From the IMG/VR virus record IMGVR_UViG_3300042922_001182, positions 174,985 to 238,984 of that record: a stretch of DNA of 64,000 bases; one strand, written 5' to 3'. A program made the translations under genes and the position numbers. Origin of the DNA: a virus. Numbering within the stretch: the first letter of the stretch is position 1; each line of letters opens with the position of its first letter. Below the pieces are notes generated by a model. It saw only the letters and a program-made list of their open reading frames with translations. It had not been told where the DNA came from and did not search any database. Shown here piece by piece: positions 8,498 to 16,512 of the stretch.

Positions 8498-8926
8498 ATG
8501 GCAGACGAAATCGTGCCCGAGTACCAGAAGGAGGAGTTCTTCCTCCAGGTGGGCGACTTCAAGAAGGCCAACTCGGTGACCAAGAACCTAGCCCTCGCGA
8601 GGGTGCTGCAGACCCTCATCATCCTGATGCCGGGCACCTACCCCAACGCCCCCGACATGGGCGTCGGGATCGAGCAGTACCTCTTCGAGTTCCTGGACGG
8701 CGTGACCATCCAGCAGCTCACCCAGAGGCTGCGGGACCAGATCGACACCTACATCCCCAACAACGACATCAACGGGATCGAGATCCAACCGATCAAGGGC
8801 CCCGACGGCAAGACCAACACCCTGGGAATGATCTTCACGCTGGGGAATTCGGAACAGGTGGCCTTGGCCTTCGACCTGGCCGCATCCCGCAAGACCAAGG
8901 TGGTCTCCCGCGTCGTCCTCGCCTGA
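8498..8926 (+). CDS. gp25-like baseplate wedge protein, 142 aa
   Basis: The length and pattern fit the T4 gp25/P2 gpW baseplate family. A helix near residues 33-45 (LQTLIILMPG) is followed by a GTYPNAPDMG loop, then the amphipathic helix GIEQYLFEF, a helix TQRLRDQIDTYIP and a strand giving NGIEIQP. The protein sits in the inner baseplate around the hub and anchors the sheath end. It starts after AGGAGGAAAG at 8485 and precedes a second likely baseplate gene at 9027. It marks the phage as having a contractile (myovirus-type) tail. Confidence 0.75.
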   Translation: MADEIVPEYQKEEFFLQVGDFKKANSVTKNLALARVLQTLIILMPGTYPNAPDMGVGIEQYLFEFLDGVTIQQLTQRLRDQIDTYIPNNDINGIEIQPIKGPDGKTNTLGMIFTLGNSEQVALAFDLAASRKTKVVSRVVLA

Positions 8927-9026
8927 CGAGTTTTAAAGAAAAAGGCATGGGGCCAACAACAGCAGTAGGGCCGCCCTGGGCCTGACCCACCGTGGCACAA
9001 CACCACAGGAAAGGATTCGAGGAAGT

Positions 9027-10550
9027 ATGGAAAGCTTCGACAACACCAACCCCCAGGCCGGGGCGGACTCCACCCCGGCCGGAACCCCCATGTACGGTAG
9101 CGATCAGGCTGAGCCTCCTTTCGCCCGTCCCAAGGCCAGCGAGCCCCAGCAGGCTCCGGCCTACGACCCTCCGTTCGAGAGGAACGCCGGTGTCCCGCTT
9201 CCCGGAGCCACCCCTCTGAAGCAGCTCGTGGAGAAGCAGCAGAGCGTGGCTCCCGTCCAGGGCTACGTCGTCGACATCGACAACGCCCCGGAGGAGACCC
9301 CCGAGGAGATCATGGGAACCGTCTCCGGCTACCTGGAGGCCTACGACAACCTCTTGGGAGAGACCCCGACCAAGAGCCAGGAGCCTTCTGCCCCGGCGGT
9401 CGAGCGGGAGCCCGTCGTCCACGCTCCGACGACCCCTCCCCCTGTGGTCGAGCAGAAGAAGGACGAGATGTGGTCGGAGCCGGTCTCGCCTCCCCCTGTC
9501 CACAACCCGCCCCCGGATCAGCAGCCCGTCCTGGCCATCCAGCTCACCGAGGACGAGCGGCAGGAGCGAGAGAACGGCAAGATCACGACGCGCAACGTCT
9601 TCGACGGTCTGAACGTCTCGATCGACGTCAACAAGATCGTCCTCTCCGAGTCGAACAAGCTGGTCCAGATGACCTCCATGGAGTCGGTGTTCAACGCCGT
9701 GCCCACCATGAAGGTGATCCTCACCCAGTCCGGCTGGTGGGGTGAGATGTCGGCCCTCAGCATGGCGGAGATCAACTCCATCAACCTGTCGACGAACGAC
9801 CCCTACACGGACACCCGCCGCCAGTACCAGATCCTGCACAAGCACATCGAGTCCAGCAACCTGGGCAAGATCGGCTTCAACGACTTCCTGAAGGCCACCG
9901 CCTTCTACGACGTCGACAGCTTGTACTACGGCTGCTACTGCATGACGTTCCCCGGCGAGAACGAGTTCGAGATCACCTGCCCGTCGTGCCAGAAGAAGAC
10001 CGTCGCGATCATCACCAACAACAGCCTCTTCAAGCGCCCGTCGGCGGAGACGATCGCCAAGGTGAAGCAACTGCGCAACACGGTCGCCACCCCGCAGGAG
10101 CTGGTCGCCGCGTCGCTGCTCTCGGAGACGCACCGCGTCGCCCTGCCGGACAGCAAGATGGTCGTCGAGCTGCGTTCGCCCACGCTGGAGGACTACCTGG
10201 AAAACCTGAACGGCATCACCCCCGAGCAGGCCGACAAGTACGCCAGCGCCGTCGGCATCCGGGCCTTCGTCAGCCGCCTGTTCATGCTGGACATCCCCGC
10301 CACCAAGCGGGCCAACGAGCCCAGGTTCTTCGAGGTCCACGGCGACGTGCTGTTCGAGGCCCTGTGCCGCCTGAGCAAGGTCGACGGCAAGACCGTCAGC
10401 ACGGCCATCGAGGGGGACGTCAAGCGGTACATCATCGGCTACTCTCTGAAGCCGTTCCCCTGCCGCAACTGCAACGACACCATCCCGGAGATGCCCGTCA
10501 ACATGGAGCGCGTGCTTTTCACCCAGATCGCGAAGGAGGTGAGGTCCTAA
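9027..10550 (+). CDS. Putative gp26-type baseplate/tail assembly protein with zinc site, 507 aa
   Basis: Residues 1-180 are Pro/Glu-rich and probably disordered. The folded part (about 185-507) contains CPSC (near 318) and CRNC (near 481), which together could bind one zinc. The position after the gp25-like gene and the order disordered region, helical domain and zinc site recall T4 gp26-type baseplate assembly proteins, but the match is from memory. The last codons overlap a perfect anti-Shine-Dalgarno match (AAGGAGGTGA at 10533-10542), and an open reading frame continues in the -1 frame. Confidence 0.8.
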   Translation: MESFDNTNPQAGADSTPAGTPMYGSDQAEPPFARPKASEPQQAPAYDPPFERNAGVPLPGATPLKQLVEKQQSVAPVQGYVVDIDNAPEETPEEIMGTVSGYLEAYDNLLGETPTKSQEPSAPAVEREPVVHAPTTPPPVVEQKKDEMWSEPVSPPPVHNPPPDQQPVLAIQLTEDERQERENGKITTRNVFDGLNVSIDVNKIVLSESNKLVQMTSMESVFNAVPTMKVILTQSGWWGEMSALSMAEINSINLSTNDPYTDTRRQYQILHKHIESSNLGKIGFNDFLKATAFYDVDSLYYGCYCMTFPGENEFEITCPSCQKKTVAIITNNSLFKRPSAETIAKVKQLRNTVATPQELVAASLLSETHRVALPDSKMVVELRSPTLEDYLENLNGITPEQADKYASAVGIRAFVSRLFMLDIPATKRANEPRFFEVHGDVLFEALCRLSKVDGKTVSTAIEGDVKRYIIGYSLKPFPCRNCNDTIPEMPVNMERVLFTQIAKEVRS

Positions 10551-10720
10551 GGTTCAAGTACCGCAAGTACGCTGAACTTTTGGTCTCAATCATCGACCTA
10601 TTCGAGGGTCGCCTCCAGATAGAGCACGTCATGAACCAGCCGATGCCGATCGTGAAGGACATGATCGACGCTAAGATAAAGCAGATCGAGAAGGAGCGGG
10701 CCAAGATGCCCAAGGTGTAG
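10550..10720 (+). CDS. C-terminal extension in the -1 frame, about 57 aa, no start codon
   Basis: Downstream of the 9027-10550 gene, the -1 frame encodes a conserved-looking helical segment (RFKYRKYAELL, then a helix rich in Ile, Lys and Glu) ending at TAG 10718-10720. There is no ATG, GTG or TTG at a usable distance from the strong ribosome site at 10533. The first TTG, at 10580, is about 40 bases away. I therefore read it as the product of a -1 ribosomal frameshift, giving a longer form of the upstream protein. The alternatives are a rare start codon or a sequence error. Confidence 0.5.
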   Translation, partial: RFKYRKYAELLVSIIDLFEGRLQIEHVMNQPMPIVKDMIDAKIKQIEKERAKMPKV

Positions 10721-10760
10721 GTCCGCTCCCCTCCCACCCACAGAAAGAGAAAGAAAGTCA

Positions 10761-11087
10761 ATGAGCACCAACGAGCAGAACGCCCCCGAGCAGAACGACG
10801 AGCAGAACGCCCCCGAGCAGTCCCCTCCTCCCGTCGAGCTGAACCTGGAGCTCTACAGCGCCACCGTCGTCGCTCAGGACGGTAGCAGCGCCCAGACGGC
10901 GCAGCTGTGGCCCAACCGTGGGACCGCCCTTGCCGAGGCCGAGGCCATGGCCGACCGAGCCAAGGTCGCCATCGTCAAGGTCGACGTCGTCACCCACCGC
11001 ATCAACAGCTCCGTCGTGGAGGCCCTGTCGCAGCACATCGCGGCCCTCCGAGCCCAGATGGCCGAGCAGCAGCAGCCGCAGGGCTAG
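10761..11087 (+). CDS. Hypothetical protein, 108 aa, with N-terminal repeat
   Basis: The N-terminus repeats Asn-Ala-Pro-Glu-Gln units twice and is probably unstructured. Residues 28-95 form a compact alpha/beta segment, and the tail is Gln-rich. The start follows AGAAAGAGAAAG. It lies between the baseplate gene and the 131-aa gene and is probably transcribed with them. Function unknown. Confidence 0.75.
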   Translation: MSTNEQNAPEQNDEQNAPEQSPPPVELNLELYSATVVAQDGSSAQTAQLWPNRGTALAEAEAMADRAKVAIVKVDVVTHRINSSVVEALSQHIAALRAQMAEQQQPQG

Positions 11088-11098
11088 GAGGTAGAGCC

Positions 11099-11146
11099 AT
11101 GCTGACCTCCGATATCCGGGGTCTGACGGTAGGAGGTCGGCTATGA
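11099..11146 (+). CDS. Possible 15-aa leader peptide
   Basis: An ATG at 11099 preceded by TAGGAGGTAGAGCC opens a 15-codon frame whose TGA overlaps the ATG of the next gene (ATGA at 11143). The next gene has its own site, TAGGAGG at 11130-11136, inside this frame. It may be a translated coupling leader or a chance frame. Confidence 0.35.
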   Translation: MLTSDIRGLTVGGRL

Positions 11147-11538
11147 ACATCGAGCTCTACCGTTCGGTGACAGGCGGGAGCGGCGACGTCAACGAGGACA
11201 GGGACCGCCTTCTCAAGGGCTTGAGCTTCACCAGCAACTTCAAGCGACTGGAGCAGGCGGTCAACCTCCTTCTCGAATACAGCCTCTTCTCCGTGGCCTC
11301 CAACTTCAGACCGGGTGAACTGGAAGAGTATCCCCAAGAGGCGAAGCTGGAGAGCGTCCGTCTGGACTTCTCCAGCTACGAAGACGCCGAGGCCCTCTAC
11401 GAGAGGATGTCCTCCGGCGCAATCCCCCAGGTGACACCCCTCCGGTACGTCGTCCTGCACCAAGACAGCATCTACCTCTACCTCCACAACGAGGAAGAGC
11501 ACGGTGTCGAGGCCACCGAGTACTCCGTGGCACTGTAA
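11143..11538 (+). CDS. Hypothetical protein, 131 aa
   Basis: The ATG at 11143 follows TAGGAGGTCGGCT. The protein is mixed alpha/beta and soluble, with an acidic C-terminus and no recognised motif. It is the last gene before the hairpin at 11551 and the chaperonin gene. Function unknown. Confidence 0.8.
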   Translation: MNIELYRSVTGGSGDVNEDRDRLLKGLSFTSNFKRLEQAVNLLLEYSLFSVASNFRPGELEEYPQEAKLESVRLDFSSYEDAEALYERMSSGAIPQVTPLRYVVLHQDSIYLYLHNEEEHGVEATEYSVAL

Positions 11539-11550
11539 GGGCGAAAGACC

Positions 11551-11582
11551 TCCGCTGCAAGGCCAATGCGCCTTGCAGCGGA
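11551..11582 (+). other. 13-bp perfect hairpin before the chaperonin gene
   Basis: TCCGCTGCAAGGC (11551-11563) pairs perfectly with GCCTTGCAGCGGA (11570-11582) across a six-base loop. No T-run follows, so it is not a classic terminator. It may be an RNA processing site, a transcript-stabilising element or a protein-binding site just upstream of the 11628 start. Confidence 0.6.
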
Positions 11583-11627
11583 ATGGTTCTCCACACTATA
11601 CCAAGACAGGAAAGAGGAAAGACAACC

Positions 11628-13382
11628 ATGTCCCAGAAAAAGAAGACCGACGTGGACAGGAAGATGCCGTTGGAGGAGACCTTTATCACCTCGAACGTCG
11701 TGACCGAGGCCGACACCCGTCGGCAGATCGGGGACACCCTGACCTTCGTCTCCAAGGCGCTCGCCAAGACGCTCGGCCCCTACGGCTCGACCACCATCGT
11801 CCACGATCGCGAGGCCATGGCCCACTTCATGACGAAGGACGGCTACAAGGTGCTCAACTCCATCCAGATCATGGAGGAGGTCCCGCGCACGGTTCTGAAC
11901 ATCATCACCCGCGTCAGCCGGACCCTGGTCCGCACGGTGGGCGACGGATCGACGTCCTCGATCGTGGTTTCCAACAACCTCTACCACCGGATCGCCAAGC
12001 TCCTCCAGAAGTACTCCATCGCCCCCAAGGACATGGTGGACGCGCTCACCCTCGCCTCCCAGATGCTCGCCGACCTGATCGACAAGAAGGCGTACCAGAT
12101 CCCCGACCTCGACACCGAGGAGGGGCTGGAGCTGGTCGCGTGCGTTGCCGCCGTGTCCACCAACAACGACCTGGCGTCGGGCGACCTCGTCGCCAAGATC
12201 TTCCAGGAGATCGGCCGACACGGCTTCGTCACCATCGACGACAACTTCTCCGAGACCGACGAGTACAAGATCACGAACGGCCTGGAGCACAACCGGGGCT
12301 GGATCGACTCTGTCTTCATCAACGACCACAACCGCAGGTCGGTAGAGTTCGAGAACGCATTCGTCCTCCTGGTGGACGACTTCATGACGCAGAACGACCT
12401 CCAGGTGCTGGCTGAGATGATGACAGAGATCGTTGTCAATAACCGCTCTCCCATGGTCATCGTGGCACGCGGCTTCGACGATGCCACGACCAAGTTCTTC
12501 CGGGACAACAAGGTGAGCAGCCCCACGCTCCCCATCTGCGTGGTGGACATCGCCATGTCGAGCAAGGACCACCTGGAGCGCTTCGAGGACATCGCGGCCT
12601 TCATCGGCGGGCGACCCCTCCGCAAGAGCCAGGGCGAGAAGCTGAGCGAAATCAGCCCTGAGGAGCTCGGCATCGTGAAGGCCTTCAGCAGCGACGAGCT
12701 GAAGACGCGCTTCGTCGGCGGTCGGGGCGTCGCCACGGCGAAGCTGAACGAACGCGTGGAAAAGCTCAAGGAGAAGATCCAGGAGCTCTCCGGCGTCAGC
12801 GACCGGGTCAACCGGGACGCCGAGATCCGACTGGTGGAGAAGCGCATCGCCGCGCTGACCTCCGGGATGGCCGTCCTCCGGGTCGGCGGCGCGACGGACT
12901 CCGAGCGGAGCGCCCGCAAGGACCTGTTCGAGGATGCCGTCTACGCCGTCCAGAGCGCCCTGCGCCACGGCATCGTCATGGGCGGCACCCTGGCGGTCCC
13001 GCACATCATCGCCTCCACCCCTACCATCTACGGCGACTTCGCCAACCTGGTGAGGGAGCGCGAGATGCTGCCCACCGTCGAGAAGCTGAACGACTTCAGC
13101 AAGGACTTCCTGGAGTGCATCCTGAAGTCGTTCAAGATGTCGTTCCGCCAGGTGCTGCTCAACTCCGGCATGAAGGAGAACGTCGCCGATGACAACGTGA
13201 ACCGCTGCGTCACCGGGGGCGTAATCTACAACCTCAGCACCCGGGAGTTCGAGCCGTGGGAGGAGACCTCGATCGTGAACTCGGCGGACACGGAGAAGGA
13301 GATCATGAAAGCGGCCTTCTCCATCATCTCGCTCCTCGCAACGTCGAACCAATTCCTTGCCTCCCGGCCGGGGACGCTCTAA
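11628..13382 (+). CDS. GroEL-like group I chaperonin, 584 aa
   Basis: The GroEL ATP-binding landmarks are present in order: TLGPYG (GroEL TLGPKG), TKDGYKV (TKDGVSV), VGDGST (AGDGTT), and near the end AVLRVGGATDSE followed by FEDAVYAVQSA, which keeps the GroEL Asp398 equivalent, then GIVMGGT. The enzyme folds client proteins in an ATP-driven ring. At 584 residues it is slightly longer than GroEL and lacks the GGM tail. The apical region is the most divergent part. No GroES-like gene is seen nearby. Start chosen at ATG 11628 after AAGAGGAAAG. Phages such as EL, OBP and AR9 carry related chaperonins. Confidence 0.92.
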   Translation: MSQKKKTDVDRKMPLEETFITSNVVTEADTRRQIGDTLTFVSKALAKTLGPYGSTTIVHDREAMAHFMTKDGYKVLNSIQIMEEVPRTVLNIITRVSRTLVRTVGDGSTSSIVVSNNLYHRIAKLLQKYSIAPKDMVDALTLASQMLADLIDKKAYQIPDLDTEEGLELVACVAAVSTNNDLASGDLVAKIFQEIGRHGFVTIDDNFSETDEYKITNGLEHNRGWIDSVFINDHNRRSVEFENAFVLLVDDFMTQNDLQVLAEMMTEIVVNNRSPMVIVARGFDDATTKFFRDNKVSSPTLPICVVDIAMSSKDHLERFEDIAAFIGGRPLRKSQGEKLSEISPEELGIVKAFSSDELKTRFVGGRGVATAKLNERVEKLKEKIQELSGVSDRVNRDAEIRLVEKRIAALTSGMAVLRVGGATDSERSARKDLFEDAVYAVQSALRHGIVMGGTLAVPHIIASTPTIYGDFANLVREREMLPTVEKLNDFSKDFLECILKSFKMSFRQVLLNSGMKENVADDNVNRCVTGGVIYNLSTREFEPWEETSIVNSADTEKEIMKAAFSIISLLATSNQFLASRPGTL

Positions 13383-13394
13383 CCTCCGCTTCTC

Positions 13395-13450
13395 GGGGCC
13401 TCAATGCGAGGCCCTGCGGCAATTTGCGGGAAAAGCGTGCTTTTTTGTTC
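13395..13450 (+). other. Hairpin and T-run after the chaperonin gene
   Basis: GGGCCTC (13396-13402) and GAGGCCC (13408-13414) form a stem with loop AATGC. A second short element, AAAAGC-GT-GCTTTTTT, ends in a T-run near 13446. Together they probably terminate the chaperonin transcript. Between here and the promoter at 13541 there is no gene; a TATAAT at 13460-13465 could be a host-type -10 box. Confidence 0.45.
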
Positions 13451-13540
13451 GGGTCGGGGTATAATGCGGGGGCCGGGGTGTGAGGTAGAGCCTGCTACCC
13501 TCCCCGGCACCCGCCTCGGGGCAATCCCCCGCATCGACTG

Positions 13541-13548
13541 TATATTAT
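13541..13548 (+). promoter_or_regulatory. Phage promoter element TATATTAT
   Basis: TATATTAT occurs in the gap before the gene at 13616, in an otherwise GC-rich context. GCAATC about 15 bases upstream of TATTAT only loosely resembles CGAATCT. It probably drives 13616-15938. Confidence 0.65.
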
Positions 13549-13615
13549 ACCCTCGATGCGTAACACCGCAAACCCTGGCGGGCAGAACGCACATTCCACA
13601 GGAAGGACAACCGTA

Positions 13616-14446
13616 ATGGCAAGCGAAAGACGGATCTACACCCCGAACGATGAGGTTTGGGATATGACCATTGGTCAGCTCCTGCAGAACCCCACCGGCT
13701 GGGGCTCGGCCGCCGTCGGGAACCGCGAGCGGATCAAGAAGGACCTGGCCGACAGGTTCCAGGTGCTGATGGTGAAGGCCAAGGGCGAGATCGTCCACCA
13801 GGTCTACACCGACGGCGACGACTTCGTGGTTCACCTGCGCGTTCCTTCGGAGACCATCGAGGGTCTCAAGTACGACGTGGTCCTGCGCCTCCACCCCGAG
13901 ACGGCCGACCAAGCCCTATCGGACTACCGGATGACGCTGTTCTCCAACAGCCCTCACTTCGTCTTCACGTACGCGTACGTGCTGAACCAGAAGGGCTCAT
14001 TGGAGGAGACGGTCAAGGGCAAGATGTCCAGCAAGGCGCTGGACGAGGAGCCCAAGATCAGGAACCCGATCGAGACCTGGGGCTTCGAGAAGAGCACGTA
14101 CTTCGCCTGCCTGTACCTCCGGCACTCCATGCGCACCCGCTCTAGGAATGCCATGGCCAAGGACTCCCTCAAGCTCAACCGGAAGCTGCTCCTGGCGAAC
14201 GTCAAAACGTCGGAGGCGAAGATGGTCGAGTACAAGCAGAAGGAGAAGGAGGCCAAGGAGGCCCGGAAGTCCAAGAAGGCGGCTGCGGCCGGTCGTAATG
14301 CCACCAGGGGGCTGGGGCAGGAGGCCGGGGCAGAGGGCCGCGTCGGGAAGGTCAGGGAGGCCCCCGGCGCTGCTGGTCGTCAGGTCAAACAGTCCAAGTC
14401 GGTCGGTAAGACCGGACGGACCCAGCGCAAGCGCCCTACCCGCTAG
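13616..14446 (+). CDS. Hypothetical protein with basic C-terminal tail, 276 aa
   Basis: ATG 13616 follows AGGAAGGACAACC. Residues 1-185 look folded (mixed alpha/beta). From about 195 the chain becomes a Lys/Glu helix and then a Gly/Arg/Lys-rich tail (about 225-276), likely to bind nucleic acid or be flexible. No catalytic motif is seen. It is followed after 40 bases by the 14487 gene and probably shares its promoter. Function unknown. Confidence 0.8.
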   Translation: MASERRIYTPNDEVWDMTIGQLLQNPTGWGSAAVGNRERIKKDLADRFQVLMVKAKGEIVHQVYTDGDDFVVHLRVPSETIEGLKYDVVLRLHPETADQALSDYRMTLFSNSPHFVFTYAYVLNQKGSLEETVKGKMSSKALDEEPKIRNPIETWGFEKSTYFACLYLRHSMRTRSRNAMAKDSLKLNRKLLLANVKTSEAKMVEYKQKEKEAKEARKSKKAAAAGRNATRGLGQEAGAEGRVGKVREAPGAAGRQVKQSKSVGKTGRTQRKRPTR

Positions 14447-14486
14447 TATTCCCCCTCAACCCCCAGAAGGGAAGGAACATCATCAC

Positions 14487-15938
14487 TTGCAAGAGACCGT
14501 AGAAATCAGAGAATCCGGGAAGATCATCGCGATCGACTTCTCCACCCCGTTCAAGCACGACCTTGAGCACCTTCACGAGTTCAGCCTCGCTCCGAAGCGC
14601 AACTTTGCCAACATCGCCGACTCCATCAAGGAGATCCTCGGCTATGTTATCGGGCGCAGCGAATCCGTGTTGTACGGCTTCCTCCACTTGCAGAACCGTC
14701 TGCAGGACGAGGACGTCATCCTCTCGGAGGAGGAGGTCGCGGACCTGGTGATGTCGGAAATCGTCAACGACGACGCCCGAGCCATCATCGACGAGCACAT
14801 CGAGTCCACCTACTCGGTGAACCTGGACGAGATGACCAAGACGACCAAGAAGGTCAACGAGGAGCTCCAGTTCACCGACATGCACGCCCGCATCATCCTG
14901 AAGGCGAGCATGGCGATGCGCCTGTCCATCCCGGCGCTCACCCAGTATCTACACGTCTACCAACTCGGCAAGTCCGAGAACCTGTTCTTCAACGTCTTCA
15001 GCCGGATCATGGACGCCTTCACGCCGGAGGGTTACGACGCCAAGGCCAAGATCATGAAGCTGACCGGGTCGATCCTGTCGTCCACCCGGTACAGCGACAA
15101 GGTGCTGTGGGCGTACCTGAAGAACATGGCGCTCGACATCCAGACGCTCCACCGGGAGTTCTTCAAGAAGCTGCTCGTCAATGTGCTCCCCAAGCTCAAG
15201 GTCGATCAGAACGTCGTCCCCTACCTCCACGTCACGATCAAGAACCAGATCGACTTCCTGTTCCGCTCCAAGTTCGCCGTCTCCTACAAGTCGGTGAACA
15301 TGATGGAGTCGGACTCGGAGGGCCTGACGGAATTCGACAAGTTCGAGTCCCAGATGGCGATGGTGGACGAGGGCATGTCGGTCATCTCGAAGGACTCCAT
15401 CTCGGAGGAGATCGAGAACACCGCCCGCGCTATCGGAACCACGCTCACGGTCCAGGAGCTGGAGTACTTCCGGGAGCGCATCGTCATCAACAAGACGCAG
15501 ACCAACCTCGTGTTCACCTTCTTCAGCAAGTTCGTGGGCGATTACTTCGACCTGTACAACTGCTCGAAGGACGAGTACGTGGCGCTCTGCGTGCTGACCC
15601 GCAAGTGGCTCCAGAAGAACGGCTACCGCTACCTGTGGCAGTACGTCACCGGTATCCCGGACGAGCTCCGGGAGCGGAAGACGATCAACAAGAAGGAGTT
15701 CATGGACCGACTGCTGTCGTCGCGCCAGTACAAGTCGCTCTTCGACCAGCAGTACAAGCACACGGTCAGCAACATCGTCGACAGCGGCGTCATCCTCAAG
15801 ACGATCGCCACCCTGAAGGCGAACAAGTTCTACAACATCCCGGACATGGAGGAGGGCTCGGACGTCATGGCCGAGATCGATCCCAAGATCGAGGACCTCA
15901 GCGCGGAGTTCTTGAACTTCGTGGCTGCGGCGGTCTAG
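14487..15938 (+). CDS. Hypothetical helical protein, 483 aa
   Basis: I place the start at TTG 14487, after GAAGGGAAGGAAC. The longer frame upstream is the shadow of the preceding gene. The protein is mostly helical with Ile/Leu/Lys-rich amphipathic segments and no membrane span, signal or cysteine cluster. It is not recognised. Its size and operon position downstream of baseplate-type genes leave both a virion component and a DNA-associated protein possible. Confidence 0.85.
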   Translation: MQETVEIRESGKIIAIDFSTPFKHDLEHLHEFSLAPKRNFANIADSIKEILGYVIGRSESVLYGFLHLQNRLQDEDVILSEEEVADLVMSEIVNDDARAIIDEHIESTYSVNLDEMTKTTKKVNEELQFTDMHARIILKASMAMRLSIPALTQYLHVYQLGKSENLFFNVFSRIMDAFTPEGYDAKAKIMKLTGSILSSTRYSDKVLWAYLKNMALDIQTLHREFFKKLLVNVLPKLKVDQNVVPYLHVTIKNQIDFLFRSKFAVSYKSVNMMESDSEGLTEFDKFESQMAMVDEGMSVISKDSISEEIENTARAIGTTLTVQELEYFRERIVINKTQTNLVFTFFSKFVGDYFDLYNCSKDEYVALCVLTRKWLQKNGYRYLWQYVTGIPDELRERKTINKKEFMDRLLSSRQYKSLFDQQYKHTVSNIVDSGVILKTIATLKANKFYNIPDMEEGSDVMAEIDPKIEDLSAEFLNFVAAAV

Positions 15939-15958
15939 CGCCGGAACGGCAAAGGAGA

Positions 15959-15982
15959 GGGGGAGGGCTTCGGCCCTTCCCC
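15959..15982 (+). other. GC-rich hairpin, possible terminator
   Basis: A 10-bp stem with one G-T pair (15959-15968 with 15973-15982) closes on a TTCG tetraloop. The downstream sequence lacks a T-run, so it may be a processing or stabilising element, or a weak terminator before the 16015 gene. Confidence 0.5.
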
Positions 15983-16014
15983 AACCAACTTCCCCTAGGA
16001 CAAGGAAACTCAAC

Positions 16015-16512
16015 ATGAACGTATTCGGTAAGAAGCGCTACAACGCCTACACCAGGCCCTGGACCGTGGGTAGCGTGCTGCACATGCTCGGGGACGGCCA
16101 GCTGATCCTGGACGCGCCCTACCAGAGGGGCCACGTCTGGTCCCAGGAGCAGCAGGAGCGGCTCATCGACTCCCTGGCATCCGGCCTGGGCATCCCGCCT
16201 ATCTACATCCGCGAGCTGGATGCGGGCGAGCAGGCGTGGATAGAGGTGATCGACGGCAAGCAGAGGATTACCGCCCTGCAAGCCTTCGTCCGTGGTGAGT
16301 TCGCCTACAAAGGCCACCTCTACCCGGACCTTCCCAGGTCCCAGCAGAGGTTCTTCGAGGCCATCGGCTTCGGGGCGCTCTCCCTAAAGGAGATCACCGA
16401 CGAGGAGGCGTGGGAGGTCTTCAGGCGGGTGAACTTCTGCGGGGTGCCGCAGGACACGCTGTCCTTCGAGGAGAGGCTCCACGACTACCTAGCAAAGAAA
16501 GCAGACCAATGA
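16015..16512 (+). CDS. DUF262-domain (GmrS/ParB-like fold) protein, 165 aa
   Basis: The sequence has the DUF262 signature. YQRGHVWSQEQQERLIDSL (residues 36-54) supplies the usual YQR...W element. A strand then leads into EVIDGKQRITAL, with DGKQR at residues 80-84. DUF262 domains form the N-terminal half of GmrSD-type modification-dependent nucleases and occur alone in phages. The nuclease half is missing here and the total length is just this domain. It begins the operon running to the primase, which may mean a DNA-processing role. ATG overlap (ATGA) couples it to the next gene. Confidence 0.8.
   Translation: MNVFGKKRYNAYTRPWTVGSVLHMLGDGQLILDAPYQRGHVWSQEQQERLIDSLASGLGIPPIYIRELDAGEQAWIEVIDGKQRITALQAFVRGEFAYKGHLYPDLPRSQQRFFEAIGFGALSLKEITDEEAWEVFRRVNFCGVPQDTLSFEERLHDYLAKKADQ

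Noticed and set aside
8835-10340. 501-aa open frame on the minus strand
   Set aside because: Antisense to the 507-aa gene and overlapping the gp25-like gene; no ribosome site and shadow-like composition.
11478-13352. 624-aa open frame on the minus strand
   Set aside because: Antisense to the chaperonin gene, which has clear family motifs; composition (His/Val/Glu/Leu runs) is that of a shadow frame.
13460-13465. Host sigma-70 promoter TATAAT upstream of 13616
   Set aside because: No convincing -35 box at 16-18 bases; the TATATTAT at 13541 is closer to the gene and matches the phage family. Kept only as a note.
14148-15938. Upstream start for the 483-aa gene
   Set aside because: The first 113 codons of the long frame overlap the well-formed end of 13616-14446 and are Arg/Ser/Pro-rich shadow sequence; TTG 14487 has a ribosome site.
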